Part shown: piece after piece, positions 6,838-14,569 of the stretch | Numbering within the stretch: position 1 is the stretch's first letter | Layout of the letters: each line of letters begins with the position of its first letter | Virus record (IMG/VR): IMGVR_UViG_3300034524_000046 | Span: 1 to 34,895 of that record | Source: a virus | Reading direction: 5' to 3' (one strand) | DNA: 34,895 nucleotides | Translations under genes and position numbers: made by a program | The notes under the pieces: model-generated | The model's database searches: none | Told to the model about the DNA's origin: nothing | What the model saw: the letters and a program-made list of their open reading frames with translations, nothing else

Positions 6838-7427
6838 AAATAAAGGCAGTAGAAACTGAGTACAATGGCTATCTCTTCCGGTCAAGACTTGAAGCCCGCT
6901 GGGCGGTGTTCTTTGATGCCTGTGGCATCGATTATGAATACGAACCCGAAGGCTATGATCTTGGAAATGGTTTGATGTACCTCCCCGATTTCCTGCTTCA
7001 TGGAGTTGATGGACGAGTAGACGGAAACCTCTTCGTTGAAGTAAAGGGTCAGATGACGGATTTAGACGCAGTGAAAATCAACCGCTTCTACGAACTGGGA
7101 CAAGACAATCATGATGCTTCTGGGGAGTCCATGACAGCCATTCTGGTCGTTGGGAGCATTCCACGGGGCGCAGGTATTAGTGAGATACTCTGGCATATTA
7201 AAAATGAAGCTTATTTCGACAATCGCAACTGGCCCAACAAGTTCAACTTCGAAACCATCGATGGCGATTACTTCGCTGCCTATCCCGGGATCAACCATCA
7301 GGGTAGATTTGAGCTATTCGGTGATGACAGCAGCTATCTTTGTGACATGGACTTAAAAGCCACCGAAAGGGCCTACCGCACCGCTAGACAAGCAAGATTT
7401 GAACATGGGGTGAAAGGAGGTTATTAA
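6834..7427 (+). CDS. Putative PD-(D/E)XK-type nuclease
   Basis: The 197-residue protein starts MKIKAVETEYNGYLFRSRLE, overlapping the antirepressor gene by four bases. The order of motifs fits a restriction-type nuclease fold: RSRLEARWAVFFD (helix with the early acidic residue), EYEPEGYDL, YLPDFLL (the PD aspartate near residue 51) and FVEVKGQ (the E-x-K near residue 68). Proteins of this form occur next to primase/helicase genes in many Bacillota phages. It may trim or resolve phage DNA, but no substrate can be inferred. The last part (residues 110-197) has no motif I recognise. Confidence 0.75.
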   Translation: MKIKAVETEYNGYLFRSRLEARWAVFFDACGIDYEYEPEGYDLGNGLMYLPDFLLHGVDGRVDGNLFVEVKGQMTDLDAVKINRFYELGQDNHDASGESMTAILVVGSIPRGAGISEILWHIKNEAYFDNRNWPNKFNFETIDGDYFAAYPGINHQGRFELFGDDSSYLCDMDLKATERAYRTARQARFEHGVKGGY

Positions 7428-7428
7428 G

Positions 7429-9777
7429 TTGAGAAAGCTAGCCATCGCCTACGGAAATAGCCGCCAGGCTAAGAAATGGATCAATAAGACAATCTCCTTT
7501 GAAGATCTGAAGGAAAGGCTCAAAGTTCCTATAAGGACGACAGAATCAGCTGAAGAGTATGCCAAACTCAGCAAGGCTGAGAAGGATAACGCGAAAGACC
7601 ATGGTGGCTTCGTTGCAGGTGCATTAAAGGGTGGCCGAAGGAAAATAGATACCGTTGAGCTGCGGTCAATGATTGCCCTAGACGGAGACAAGATTGATAA
7701 CGACTTTCTAGAAGAATATGAAAAACTCGCGCCCTATACCTCTGTTCTCTATACCACCCATTCCAGTACGGAAAAAAATCCAAGGGCTCGACTCATCTTC
7801 CCACTCACAAGGGATGTGACCCCAGAGGAGTTTGTGGCGGTGTCGCGACTCCTTGCACAAAAACTCGGCATCGACAACTTCGATGAATGTTCTTACCTAC
7901 CCAATCAGCTCATGTACTGGCCCAGCACACCATCGAATGGCCACTTCCTCTTTAAAGAAGTGAATACGTCTTGGCTTAACCCAGATGATATTCTAACTGC
8001 TCATCCTGAATGGGTTGACCCGACAAGGCTCCCTACCTCATCAAGAGAGAGTAAAGCCAACACTACACACTTTAAGAAGGTGAAGGACCCTCTTGAAAAG
8101 AAAGACATCGTCGGACTTTTCAACAGGGTCTACTTCCCTATCACAAAAGCCCTAGACAAGTTTCTTTCTGACATTTACGAACCCACAGACAACCCGAGTA
8201 GATATCACCTCACTGAGTCAAGCAGTATGGCCGGTGTTGAAATCATCGAAGACGGCAAGTTCGTTTATAGTCACCATGCAAAGGATCCAGCATATCTCAG
8301 ACTCTGCAACGCTTTTGATATCGTTCGCATCCACAAGTATGGAAGTGATGATGACAAAAAATCCTTTAGGAACATGTGCGAATTTGCCATGACAGATGAA
8401 GATGTCAAGCAGCTAGCAACGACAGAACGCTTAGCTGAAGCAGAAATTGACTTTACAAGAGTTGATGGAGACTGGACCAGAATGCTCAGATACCAGCCTC
8501 GGAGTCAAGTGCTTGAAAATAGCGTCTATAACCTCAATCTCATTCTCAACAATGATCCAGACTTTGGGCACTTCGCCTTTAATGAGATGGCAAACCGCAT
8601 ACAGGTAAGAGGCCCCGTTCCTTGGGAAAGACCGGAGGGGAATGCGTTCTGGAGGGATGCCGATACAGCCCAGCTTAAGTCGATGATTGATATCCACTAC
8701 CTTCCCTTCTCAAGCAGAAACCACGACGTGGCATTTACCAAGGTCGCTGATGATAGGCGCTTTCACCCCGTCAGGGATTATCTGAATGCGCTGCCAGCTT
8801 GGGATGGTGTGAGGCGTGTGGAAGATCTCTTCATTAAGTATCTGCAGGCTGAAGACACAGAGTATATCCGCACAGTCACCCGCAAGACCTTTGCCGCCGC
8901 AGTCGCTCGCATTTACCTTCCGGGGATCAAATTTGACTGCGTGCCCGTGCTAGATGGCGATCAGGGCATCGGAAAAAGCACGATTGTAAAAGACCTTGTC
9001 ACGGCGGATTACTACTCAGAAACTCTCTCCCTTACTGATATGGACGATAAATCAGGCGCCGAGAAACTTCAGGGCTTCTGGGTAGTGGAAATCGGCGAAC
9101 TTGCCGGCATGAAAAAGGCGGACATTGAGAAAGTGAAAGCCTTCCTCTCGACATCAGATGATAAGTACAGACCATCCTACGGAAGAGTGGTTGAAAGCCA
9201 CCCAAGGCAGTGTATCATCATCGCCACTGTGAATGGAGAACGTGGATACCTGCGTGACATCACAGGCAATCGCCGCTTCTGGATCATAAAGGTCCATCAG
9301 AAAAAACAAAAGAAACCCTGGGTGTTTACTGAAGACTTCAGGCAGCAGTTCTGGGCCGAGGCCAAAGAAATCTGGAACTCCGGCGAAAAACTGTACCTGG
9401 AAGGAAGCGTTTTAGAGGAAGCTGAAAAAGCACAAAAGGGCGCCCTGGAGGCAGATGAGCGTGTGGGCATGGTGGAAGAATACCTGAGCACCCTTCTTCC
9501 AGATGACTGGGACAGTATGGATCTGTTCGCCCGTAGAAATTACCTAAGCGGTAGCGAGTTTGGCAGGCCCGCGCATAAAGGCACCGTGGTCAGAACCTCT
9601 GTAAGCAATGCTGAAATATGGTGTGAATGCTTCAATCGCAACCTCTCAGAACTAAAAACCACCGATAGTTACCAGATCGCAGCACTTATGGCTCAGATCC
9701 CTGGATGGGAACGCACCACCAGCATCAAGCGTCTACCGATTTATGGTAGGCAGCGGCTCTACCTTTACGGGAAATGA
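7429..9777 (+). CDS. Phage primase/helicase, VirE (VapE) family
   Basis: The 782-residue product starts at TTG 7429, six to seven bases after AAAGGAGG. Residues about 1-190 look like an archaeo-eukaryotic-type primase/polymerase domain (RSMIALDGDKI, then VLYTTHSSTEKNPRARLIFP, then FDECSYLPNQLMYWPS). The C-terminal half is the VirE ATPase: Walker A DGDQGIGKSTIVKDL near residue 508, Walker B-like VVEIGELAGM, the YRPSYGR motif, and the sensor segment IIIATVNGERGYLRDITGNR followed by RFW. This combination primes and unwinds DNA at phage origins. Together with the family A polymerase it forms the core replisome. A structured inverted repeat lies directly downstream (9785-9907). Confidence 0.92.
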   Translation: MRKLAIAYGNSRQAKKWINKTISFEDLKERLKVPIRTTESAEEYAKLSKAEKDNAKDHGGFVAGALKGGRRKIDTVELRSMIALDGDKIDNDFLEEYEKLAPYTSVLYTTHSSTEKNPRARLIFPLTRDVTPEEFVAVSRLLAQKLGIDNFDECSYLPNQLMYWPSTPSNGHFLFKEVNTSWLNPDDILTAHPEWVDPTRLPTSSRESKANTTHFKKVKDPLEKKDIVGLFNRVYFPITKALDKFLSDIYEPTDNPSRYHLTESSSMAGVEIIEDGKFVYSHHAKDPAYLRLCNAFDIVRIHKYGSDDDKKSFRNMCEFAMTDEDVKQLATTERLAEAEIDFTRVDGDWTRMLRYQPRSQVLENSVYNLNLILNNDPDFGHFAFNEMANRIQVRGPVPWERPEGNAFWRDADTAQLKSMIDIHYLPFSSRNHDVAFTKVADDRRFHPVRDYLNALPAWDGVRRVEDLFIKYLQAEDTEYIRTVTRKTFAAAVARIYLPGIKFDCVPVLDGDQGIGKSTIVKDLVTADYYSETLSLTDMDDKSGAEKLQGFWVVEIGELAGMKKADIEKVKAFLSTSDDKYRPSYGRVVESHPRQCIIIATVNGERGYLRDITGNRRFWIIKVHQKKQKKPWVFTEDFRQQFWAEAKEIWNSGEKLYLEGSVLEEAEKAQKGALEADERVGMVEEYLSTLLPDDWDSMDLFARRNYLSGSEFGRPAHKGTVVRTSVSNAEIWCECFNRNLSELKTTDSYQIAALMAQIPGWERTTSIKRLPIYGRQRLYLYGK

Positions 9778-9784
9778 CGAACAC

Positions 9785-9907
9785 GACACAACACAAGATT
9801 TTCCCTTATATTCAAATTGCTTTTTCTTAAAAGCAGATAATAGATACCTGCGAACACGCGCGTAAGTAAATATAGGGAAACGCTTGTGAATTTGTGTTTC
9901 TTGTGTC
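9785..9907 (+). repeat. Long imperfect inverted repeat between the VirE-like and VRR-NUC genes
   Basis: Nested arms pair across 123 bases: GACACAA (9785-9791) with TTGTGTC (9901-9907); CACAAG (9792-9797) with CTTGTG (9883-9888); TTTCCC (9800-9805) with GGGAAA (9875-9880); and TATATT (9807-9812) with AATATA (9869-9874). A perfect inner hairpin, TGCTTTT/AAAAGCA (9818-9835), lies within. CGAACACG occurs twice (9778-9785, 9851-9858). It ends just before the ribosome-binding site of the VRR-NUC gene. It may be a structured mRNA leader or a replication origin beside the primase gene; the sequence alone does not decide. Confidence 0.6.
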
Positions 9908-9921
9908 AGATGGGAGGAAAA

Positions 9922-10224
9922 ATGACTGAAAAATCGATTGAAATGAAACTGGTAAGAGCCATAAAAGAGCTGGGAGGACTCGCACCTAAGTTCGTAAGTC
10001 CCGGTTTTGATGGTATGCCAGATCGAATCGTACTCCTTCCCGTGGGAAGAATCGCCTTTGTTGAAGTCAAAGCACCAGGAAAGAAACCTCGACCCTTACA
10101 ACTGGCAAGGCATAAACTGCTTCATGATCTTGGGTTCAAGGTTTATGTGCTAGATAGCATAGAAGGAATAAAGACACTCTTATCCGAAATGGAGGTGATG
10201 CCAAATGAAGTTCATACCACATGA
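9922..10224 (+). CDS. VRR-NUC domain nuclease
   Basis: ATG 9922 (five bases after GGGAGG) gives a 100-residue protein, the usual length of stand-alone phage VRR-NUC proteins; an upstream ATG at 9886 lacks a ribosome-binding site. The nuclease motifs are E at the N-terminal helix (EKSIEMKLVRAIKELGG), GMPDRIVLLP (the PD aspartate near residue 35) and AFVEVKAPGKKPRPLQ (E-x-K near residue 50), then the helix ARHKLLHDLGFKVYVLD. VRR-NUC nucleases cut branched or Holliday-type DNA. In Bacillota phages the gene is normally followed by an SNF2 helicase, as here, with a 20-base overlap. Confidence 0.92.
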   Translation: MTEKSIEMKLVRAIKELGGLAPKFVSPGFDGMPDRIVLLPVGRIAFVEVKAPGKKPRPLQLARHKLLHDLGFKVYVLDSIEGIKTLLSEMEVMPNEVHTT

Positions 10225-11577
10225 TTATCAGCAGTACGCGAGTGACTATATTGAGAACCATCCAGTTGCTGCTATATTTCTTGATATGGGCTTGGGTCCG
10301 GAAAGACTGTGTTGACCCTCACCTCCATAAACAGCTTACTCTTTGACAGCTTCAAGGTTCATAAGGTTTTGGTGGTTGCCCCTCTTCGCGTGGCTAGAGA
10401 TACGTGGCCCCAAGAACTCGAGAAATGGTCACATCTTAGTCACCTGATCTGGTCAGTGGCTGTAGGAACTGTAGCCGAAAGAAAGGCCGCACTTATGAAA
10501 AAAGCGGATATCTACATCATCAACAGAGAAAACATCCAGTGGCTTGTGGAAGACAGCGGCATCCCTTTTAACTATGACATGGTGGTCATCGACGAGCTTT
10601 CCTCTTTCAAAAACCACAAAGCTAAGAGATTCAAAGCCCTGATGAAAGTGCGTCCTAAGATCAAGCGGATGGTGGGTTTAACCGGTACGCCAACAGGAAA
10701 CGGACTCATGGACTTGTGGGCTGAGTTCAGACTTCTCGATATGGGTAAGCGACTGGGTAGGTTCATCGGTAAGTATCGAGAAGACTACTTTACCCCAGAT
10801 AAGCGAAATGGCCAGATCATTTATAGCTATAAGCCTCTCCCCTTTGCAGAAGATGCCATCTACCGACAGATTTCAGACATCACCATATCCATGAAGTCCA
10901 CTGACCATTTGAAGATGCCAAAGCTCATGAGTTTAGAGTACCCAGTGAAGCTCTCTGGACCAGAGCGAAAACGCTACGACGAGCTCAAGCGTGACCTGAT
11001 CCTTCAGCTTCCTAGTGGAGATATCACCGCAGCAAATGCTGCTTCTCTTTCAGGTAAACTCTCTCAAATGGCAAACGGTGCTGTCTACTCTGATTCCAGA
11101 GAAACTCTCAAGGTCCACGACAGAAAGCTGGATGCACTAGAAGATCTCATCGAATCAGCCAATGGAAAGCCCGTTCTCGTGGCCTACTGGTTTAGGCATG
11201 ACCTTGAGCGCATCACTGAAAGACTACAGCAAATCAAGATCAAGTTCTCACGTCTTAACTCATCTGAAAGCATTAGAAGCTGGAACAGTGGTGAGTTACC
11301 GGTAGCTCTAATACACCCGGCTAGCGCAGGACATGGTCTGAATCTTCAACAAGGTGGCTCCACTCTCGTTTGGTTTGGTCTAACCTGGTCTCTTGAGCTC
11401 TACCAGCAAACCATCGCCCGCCTCTGGCGACAGGGACAAACTCAAGAAACGGTTGTTGTTCAGCACATTATTACTAGGGGCACCATTGATGAAGATGTGA
11501 TGAGAGCACTTTCAAGAAAAGAAACATCACAGGCATCGTTGATTGATGCTGTGAAAGCGAAACTGGAGGTGGACTGA
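10205..11577 (+). pseudogene. SNF2-family DNA helicase, frameshifted in the Walker A motif
   Basis: The N-terminus starts at ATG 10205 (MKFIPHDYQQYASDYIENHP, then AAIFLDMGLG) and then meets a stop at 10313-10315. The rest is open in another frame from AAG ACT GTG TTG at 10303 onward to 11577. Members of the family read DMGLGKT at this point; here extra bases (TCCGG or similar, about 10297-10301) lie between MGLG and KT. The downstream part keeps motif II VVIDELSSF, motif III LTGTPTGN, and motifs V/VI (PASAGHGLNLQQGG, then QQTIARLWRQGQ). As written, the ATP-binding loop is split from the rest and the product is probably not functional. A sequencing error or a natural -1 slip are the alternatives; a -1 shift would give GLGPGKT. 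Confidence 0.8.
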
Positions 11578-11801
11578 TGATTGATCCCTACGAAAAGCTT
11601 GCCAGTGCCATCGTTCTACAAGCCGTCAAGGACTACAGGGACGCGCTAAGAAAACTCAAGAAACGACCTGACTATGTGCCTGCGGAAAAAACGATAAAAG
11701 AAGTGGAAAGGTTTTTCCACTCTGATTGGTATAAAGAGCTTACCTCTGTTGATGGCGATTACCTTCTTAGAAAAATACGATTGGAGGCAAGTGAATCATG
11801 A
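11577..11801 (+). CDS. Small phage protein of unknown function
   Basis: The 74-residue product starts at ATG 11577, which shares a base with the helicase stop (TGATGA), after GGAGGTG. It is helical and basic in the middle (LQAVKDYRDALRKLKK) and has a conserved-looking core (EKTIKEVERFFHSDWYKELT). Proteins of this form commonly sit between the SNF2 helicase and the DUF1492-type regulator in Bacillota phages. No function is known to me. It overlaps the next gene by four bases. Confidence 0.75.
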   Translation: MIDPYEKLASAIVLQAVKDYRDALRKLKKRPDYVPAEKTIKEVERFFHSDWYKELTSVDGDYLLRKIRLEASES

Positions 11802-12223
11802 AAGTAAAAGAATACCTACACCAAGCGTATCGACTTGACAAGAGAATCCAATCGGATATTGAGGAGATGGAAAGTCTAAAAGAAATGGCTACGAGCGTAT
11901 CATCTCCAAGGTGGGATGAAAAGGTCCAGACTTCAAGAAATTCTGAGGGTAGTTTCGTCAGGTGTTTAGAACGAATCATGGACCTGGAAAGAAGAATTAA
12001 TGCTGAGGTTGACAACCTTATAGCCCTAAAAGAACAGATTAGATGTGTCATCAATGAAGTTTCGAACACAGATGAGCGCATGGTTCTACGCTATCGCTAC
12101 GTGCACAACTTCACCTGGGAGCAAATCGGCGATGAACTCAATGCTGACAGAACAACGGTCTACAGGTGGCATAATCAAGCTATTAACCATGTAACTCTTC
12201 CCAAGGACCCCATCAAAGTATAG
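11798..12223 (+). CDS. DUF1492/ArpU-like sigma-region-4 regulator
   Basis: The product is 141 residues. Residues 1-85 form a long helical segment (YRLDKRIQSDIEEMESLKEM, then RIMDLERRINAEVDNLIALK), and residues about 85-130 are a sigma region 4-like helix-turn-helix (ERMVLRYRYVHNFTWEQIGD, then LNADRTTVYRWHNQAI). This is the layout of DUF1492 proteins and of ArpU-type late-gene regulators. It is the last gene of the early module, and directly behind it lies a region with spaced TTGCAACA repeats and a promoter-like sequence. It is therefore the best candidate activator of the late operon. That role is inferred from position and family. Confidence 0.85.
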   Translation: MKVKEYLHQAYRLDKRIQSDIEEMESLKEMATSVSSPRWDEKVQTSRNSEGSFVRCLERIMDLERRINAEVDNLIALKEQIRCVINEVSNTDERMVLRYRYVHNFTWEQIGDELNADRTTVYRWHNQAINHVTLPKDPIKV

Positions 12224-12233
12224 TTCGCACATC

Positions 12234-12285
12234 TTGCAACACTTTGCAACAAGATACCACTATTGTATTTATGCTATTGTATAGT
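12234..12285 (+). promoter_or_regulatory. Probable late-operon control region with helically phased repeats
   Basis: TTGCAACA occurs at 12234-12241 and again at 12244-12251, exactly ten bases apart, which would place both on one face of the helix. TATTGTAT occurs at 12261-12268 and 12275-12282. TATAGT (12280-12285) could serve as a -10. No good -35 is present at the normal spacing, as expected for an activator-dependent promoter. The upstream gene codes for a sigma-like regulator and the downstream genes are packaging genes. The rest of the 12224-12365 spacer holds the hairpin at 12309-12338 and the HNH ribosome-binding site. Confidence 0.45.
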
Positions 12286-12308
12286 CAGGAGAATAGAATG
12301 AATCACAA

Positions 12309-12338
12309 GCCTTCTTGGGACCACCCCACGAGGGCTTT
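12309..12338 (+). terminator. Hairpin with T-run in the late leader
   Basis: GCCTTC and TTGGG (12309-12319) pair imperfectly with CCC and CGAGGGC (12323-12335) around a short loop, followed by TTTTCTT. It would stop transcripts from the early module before the HNH gene. It lies downstream of the probable late promoter, so late transcription would have to read through it, unless the true start is further right. Confidence 0.45.
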
Positions 12339-12365
12339 TCTTATGCGAAAAAAGGAGGTGAACCC

Positions 12366-12734
12366 ATGCCATATAAACCCAGACGCCCTTGTTCGTACCC
12401 AGGCTGCGGTCAGTTTGCAGAACGTGGACAGTACTGCGCCGAGCACAAGAAGGTGGTAACAAGACGCTACAACCAGTACCAACGTGATCCTGATTCCAAC
12501 AAGCGCTACGGCAGGTCCTGGAAACGCATCAGAGACCGGTACATCAAAGCACATCCTCTTTGCGAAGAGTGTGAGAGAAGCGGTAGGATAAGGCCCGCAG
12601 AAGAAGTCCACCACATCCTCCCTCTTTCAAAAGGTGGCGGAAATGAGACGAGTAACCTGATGGCCCTTTGTAAGTCATGTCACTCTAGGATCACTGCTGA
12701 GAGTGGTGAGCGGTGGGGGAGGCAAAATCCCTAA
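12366..12734 (+). CDS. HNH endonuclease of the packaging module
   Basis: ATG 12366, six bases after AAAAGGAGGTG, gives 122 residues starting MPYKPRRPCSYPGCGQF; the frame is open further upstream without a good ribosome-binding site. The HNH core is complete: CEECERSGRIRPAEEVHHIL (metal-site cysteines and catalytic HH), GGGNETSNLMALCKSCHSRI (the N and final H plus the second CxxC). Such genes lie directly before the small terminase in HK97-type cos phages, where the protein works with the terminase to cut cohesive ends. The start of the late operon and the next-door small terminase fit that role. A cos site was not identified. Confidence 0.92.
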   Translation: MPYKPRRPCSYPGCGQFAERGQYCAEHKKVVTRRYNQYQRDPDSNKRYGRSWKRIRDRYIKAHPLCEECERSGRIRPAEEVHHILPLSKGGGNETSNLMALCKSCHSRITAESGERWGRQNP

Positions 12735-12829
12735 ATTGGGAATAGATGGACAGCGGGCTGGGGCTTCGTGTAAAAAAACGCAGAATCAAACAAGGGAATA
12801 GCCCCCTCGTTCTAAAGGAGGTGTGTTCA

Positions 12830-13381
12830 TTGGCTAAAGACGGTACAAACAGAGGTGGCGCTCGAATTGGCTCAGGGGCGAAAAAGAAGGCCCTCTCTGA
12901 GAAAATCGCTGAAGGTAACCCCGGCGGCAGGAAGCTCACTGTTATGGAATTTTCAAATACTGCAGACCTTGAGGGACAAGAAATGCCAAAGCCAAACAAG
13001 ATGCTTGAAGCCATTCAAAAGGACGGTAAAGCCCTCGTTGCAGGCGAAATCTACAAGACGACATGGCAGTGGCTTGATAAGCGCGGCTGCTCAAGCCTCG
13101 TATCTCCCCAGCTCTTAGAGCGGTATGCCATGAGTGTTGCCCGCTGGATTCAGTGTGAAGAAGCCATCACAGAGTATGGATTCTTAGCTAAACACCCCAC
13201 CACAGGCAACGCCATACAAAGTCCCTATGTTTCCATAGGTCAAAACTACATGAACCAGACCAATCGTCTGTGGCTTGAGATTTTTCAAATCGTCAAGGAA
13301 AACTCCACCGCCGACTACAAAGATTCAAACCCTCAAGATGATGTGATGGAACGACTACTCTTAGCCCGTCGTGGCAAATAG
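12830..13381 (+). CDS. terS: Phage terminase small subunit, P27 family
   Basis: TTG 12830, eight bases after AAAGGAGGTG, gives 183 residues starting MAKDGTNRGGARIGSGAKKK; the frame is open from 12746 but the earlier ATG has no ribosome-binding site. The glycine- and basic-rich N-terminus, the NPGGRKL stretch, a helical middle (QLLERYAMSVARWIQCEEAI) and the closing NPQDDVMERLLLARRGK are typical of P27-type small terminases. The protein recognises phage DNA for packaging with the large subunit at 17477. Unusually, six other genes (4.1 kb) separate it from the large subunit. Confidence 0.88.
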   Translation: MAKDGTNRGGARIGSGAKKKALSEKIAEGNPGGRKLTVMEFSNTADLEGQEMPKPNKMLEAIQKDGKALVAGEIYKTTWQWLDKRGCSSLVSPQLLERYAMSVARWIQCEEAITEYGFLAKHPTTGNAIQSPYVSIGQNYMNQTNRLWLEIFQIVKENSTADYKDSNPQDDVMERLLLARRGK

Positions 13382-13402
13382 AACCCGATTGGAGAAATCA
13401 AG

Positions 13403-14569
13403 ATGGATAGAACCTACAAAACCGCTGAGAGTGTCTGCAAGGGGCACCCAGACAAGCTGTGCGATCTCATTGCTGATAGCATCCTTGATGCATGCTTGAT
13501 TGCAGACAGAGCTTCTCGCGTGGCCTGTGAAGTAATGGCCACTAAAGGAAAAATCATCGTGGCGGGCGAAATCACCTGCAGCGAAAAGATCGATGTCCGT
13601 AAGATCGTCAAAAGTACACTTATCGATGTTGGCTACGATCCGAAAAAGTACAGAATATCTGTGTTTATCCACCGCCAAAGTGTAGACATCTGTGCCGGTG
13701 TGGATACTGCGCTCGAAACAAGAAATGGTGTCATCGACCCCTATGGTTCTGTTGGCGCCGGTGATCAAGGGACTGTTTATGGATATGCCACGGACGAAAC
13801 CTCCGAGATGCTTCCCCTCCCCCTTCTACTATCACACCGAATCGTCAAACGAATAGATGAATGCAGACAAGGTAAACTTATCAAAGGGATCATGCCTGAT
13901 GGAAAAGCACAGGTGACCATTGAGTATCAGGGTGACAAGCCGGTTCGTGTGAAGACGGTTGTCATATCTGTGCAGCACGATAAAGACAAAACCCAGGAGC
14001 AACTCATATCGGATATCAGGAACAATGTCATCTGGCAGTGCTTCGAGAAGTTCCCCATCGATGAAGACACAGAAATCTTGATCAACCCTTCTGGTCGATT
14101 TGTTGAAGGAGGGCCAGCAGCTGACACAGGTCTGACTGGAAGAAAAATCATGGTGGATACTTACGGTGGTCTGGCCTCTCATGGAGGCGGAGCGCTCTGT
14201 GGCAAGGACCCCACCAAGGTCGATAGAAGCGGTGCCTATATGGCCAGATACATTGCAAAGAACATTGTATGGAGCGGCTTAGCTAGAAAATGCGAGGTCG
14301 CTCTTTCTTATGCCATAGGAAAAGCAAACCCCGTAGCCGTTCATGCCACAAGCTTTGGCACTGGGAAAATCAATGATGAGGATCTAAGCAAACTGGTATG
14401 CGAGGTGTTTAATCTGCGTCCAGCTGCCATCATTGAAAAACTCCGTCTCAGAAATGCCCACTATCGACAGACGGCTACTTACGGCCATTTCAACTCCATC
14501 CTTTTTCCTTGGGAGGATGTAGACTTTAAACTGGATTTGAAAAAGGTGGTGGAGAAGTATGAAGATTGA
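13403..14569 (+). CDS. metK: S-adenosylmethionine synthetase, phage-encoded
   Basis: The 388-residue product has the normal length and order of MetK: N-terminal ATP/methionine site with GHPDK (residues 14-18), the flexible loop GAGDQG (118-123), and GGGALCGKDPTKVDRS (261-276), where cellular enzymes have GGGAFSGKDP. The first motif reads VCKGHPDK, not VSEGHPDK. The enzyme makes S-adenosylmethionine from methionine and ATP. It lies between the small terminase and a DNA methyltransferase gene, overlapping the latter by 11 bases, so it probably supplies the methyl donor for modification of phage DNA. The ribosome-binding site (TTGGAG) is weaker than its neighbours'. The key residues I can see are present, so it is probably active. 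Confidence 0.93.
   Translation: MDRTYKTAESVCKGHPDKLCDLIADSILDACLIADRASRVACEVMATKGKIIVAGEITCSEKIDVRKIVKSTLIDVGYDPKKYRISVFIHRQSVDICAGVDTALETRNGVIDPYGSVGAGDQGTVYGYATDETSEMLPLPLLLSHRIVKRIDECRQGKLIKGIMPDGKAQVTIEYQGDKPVRVKTVVISVQHDKDKTQEQLISDIRNNVIWQCFEKFPIDEDTEILINPSGRFVEGGPAADTGLTGRKIMVDTYGGLASHGGGALCGKDPTKVDRSGAYMARYIAKNIVWSGLARKCEVALSYAIGKANPVAVHATSFGTGKINDEDLSKLVCEVFNLRPAAIIEKLRLRNAHYRQTATYGHFNSILFPWEDVDFKLDLKKVVEKYED

Noticed and set aside
10309-11577. SNF2 helicase as a complete gene starting at GTG 10309
   Set aside because: There is no ribosome-binding site there, and the missing N-terminus with half of Walker A is present just upstream in another frame. It is the rear part of a frameshifted gene.
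12274-12614. Minus-strand frames across the late leader and HNH gene
   Set aside because: They are shadows of the HNH gene and lack start signals.
12735-12829. cos site before the small terminase
   Set aside because: The position would fit an HNH-type cos phage, but no symmetrical site or repeats that I could defend were seen.
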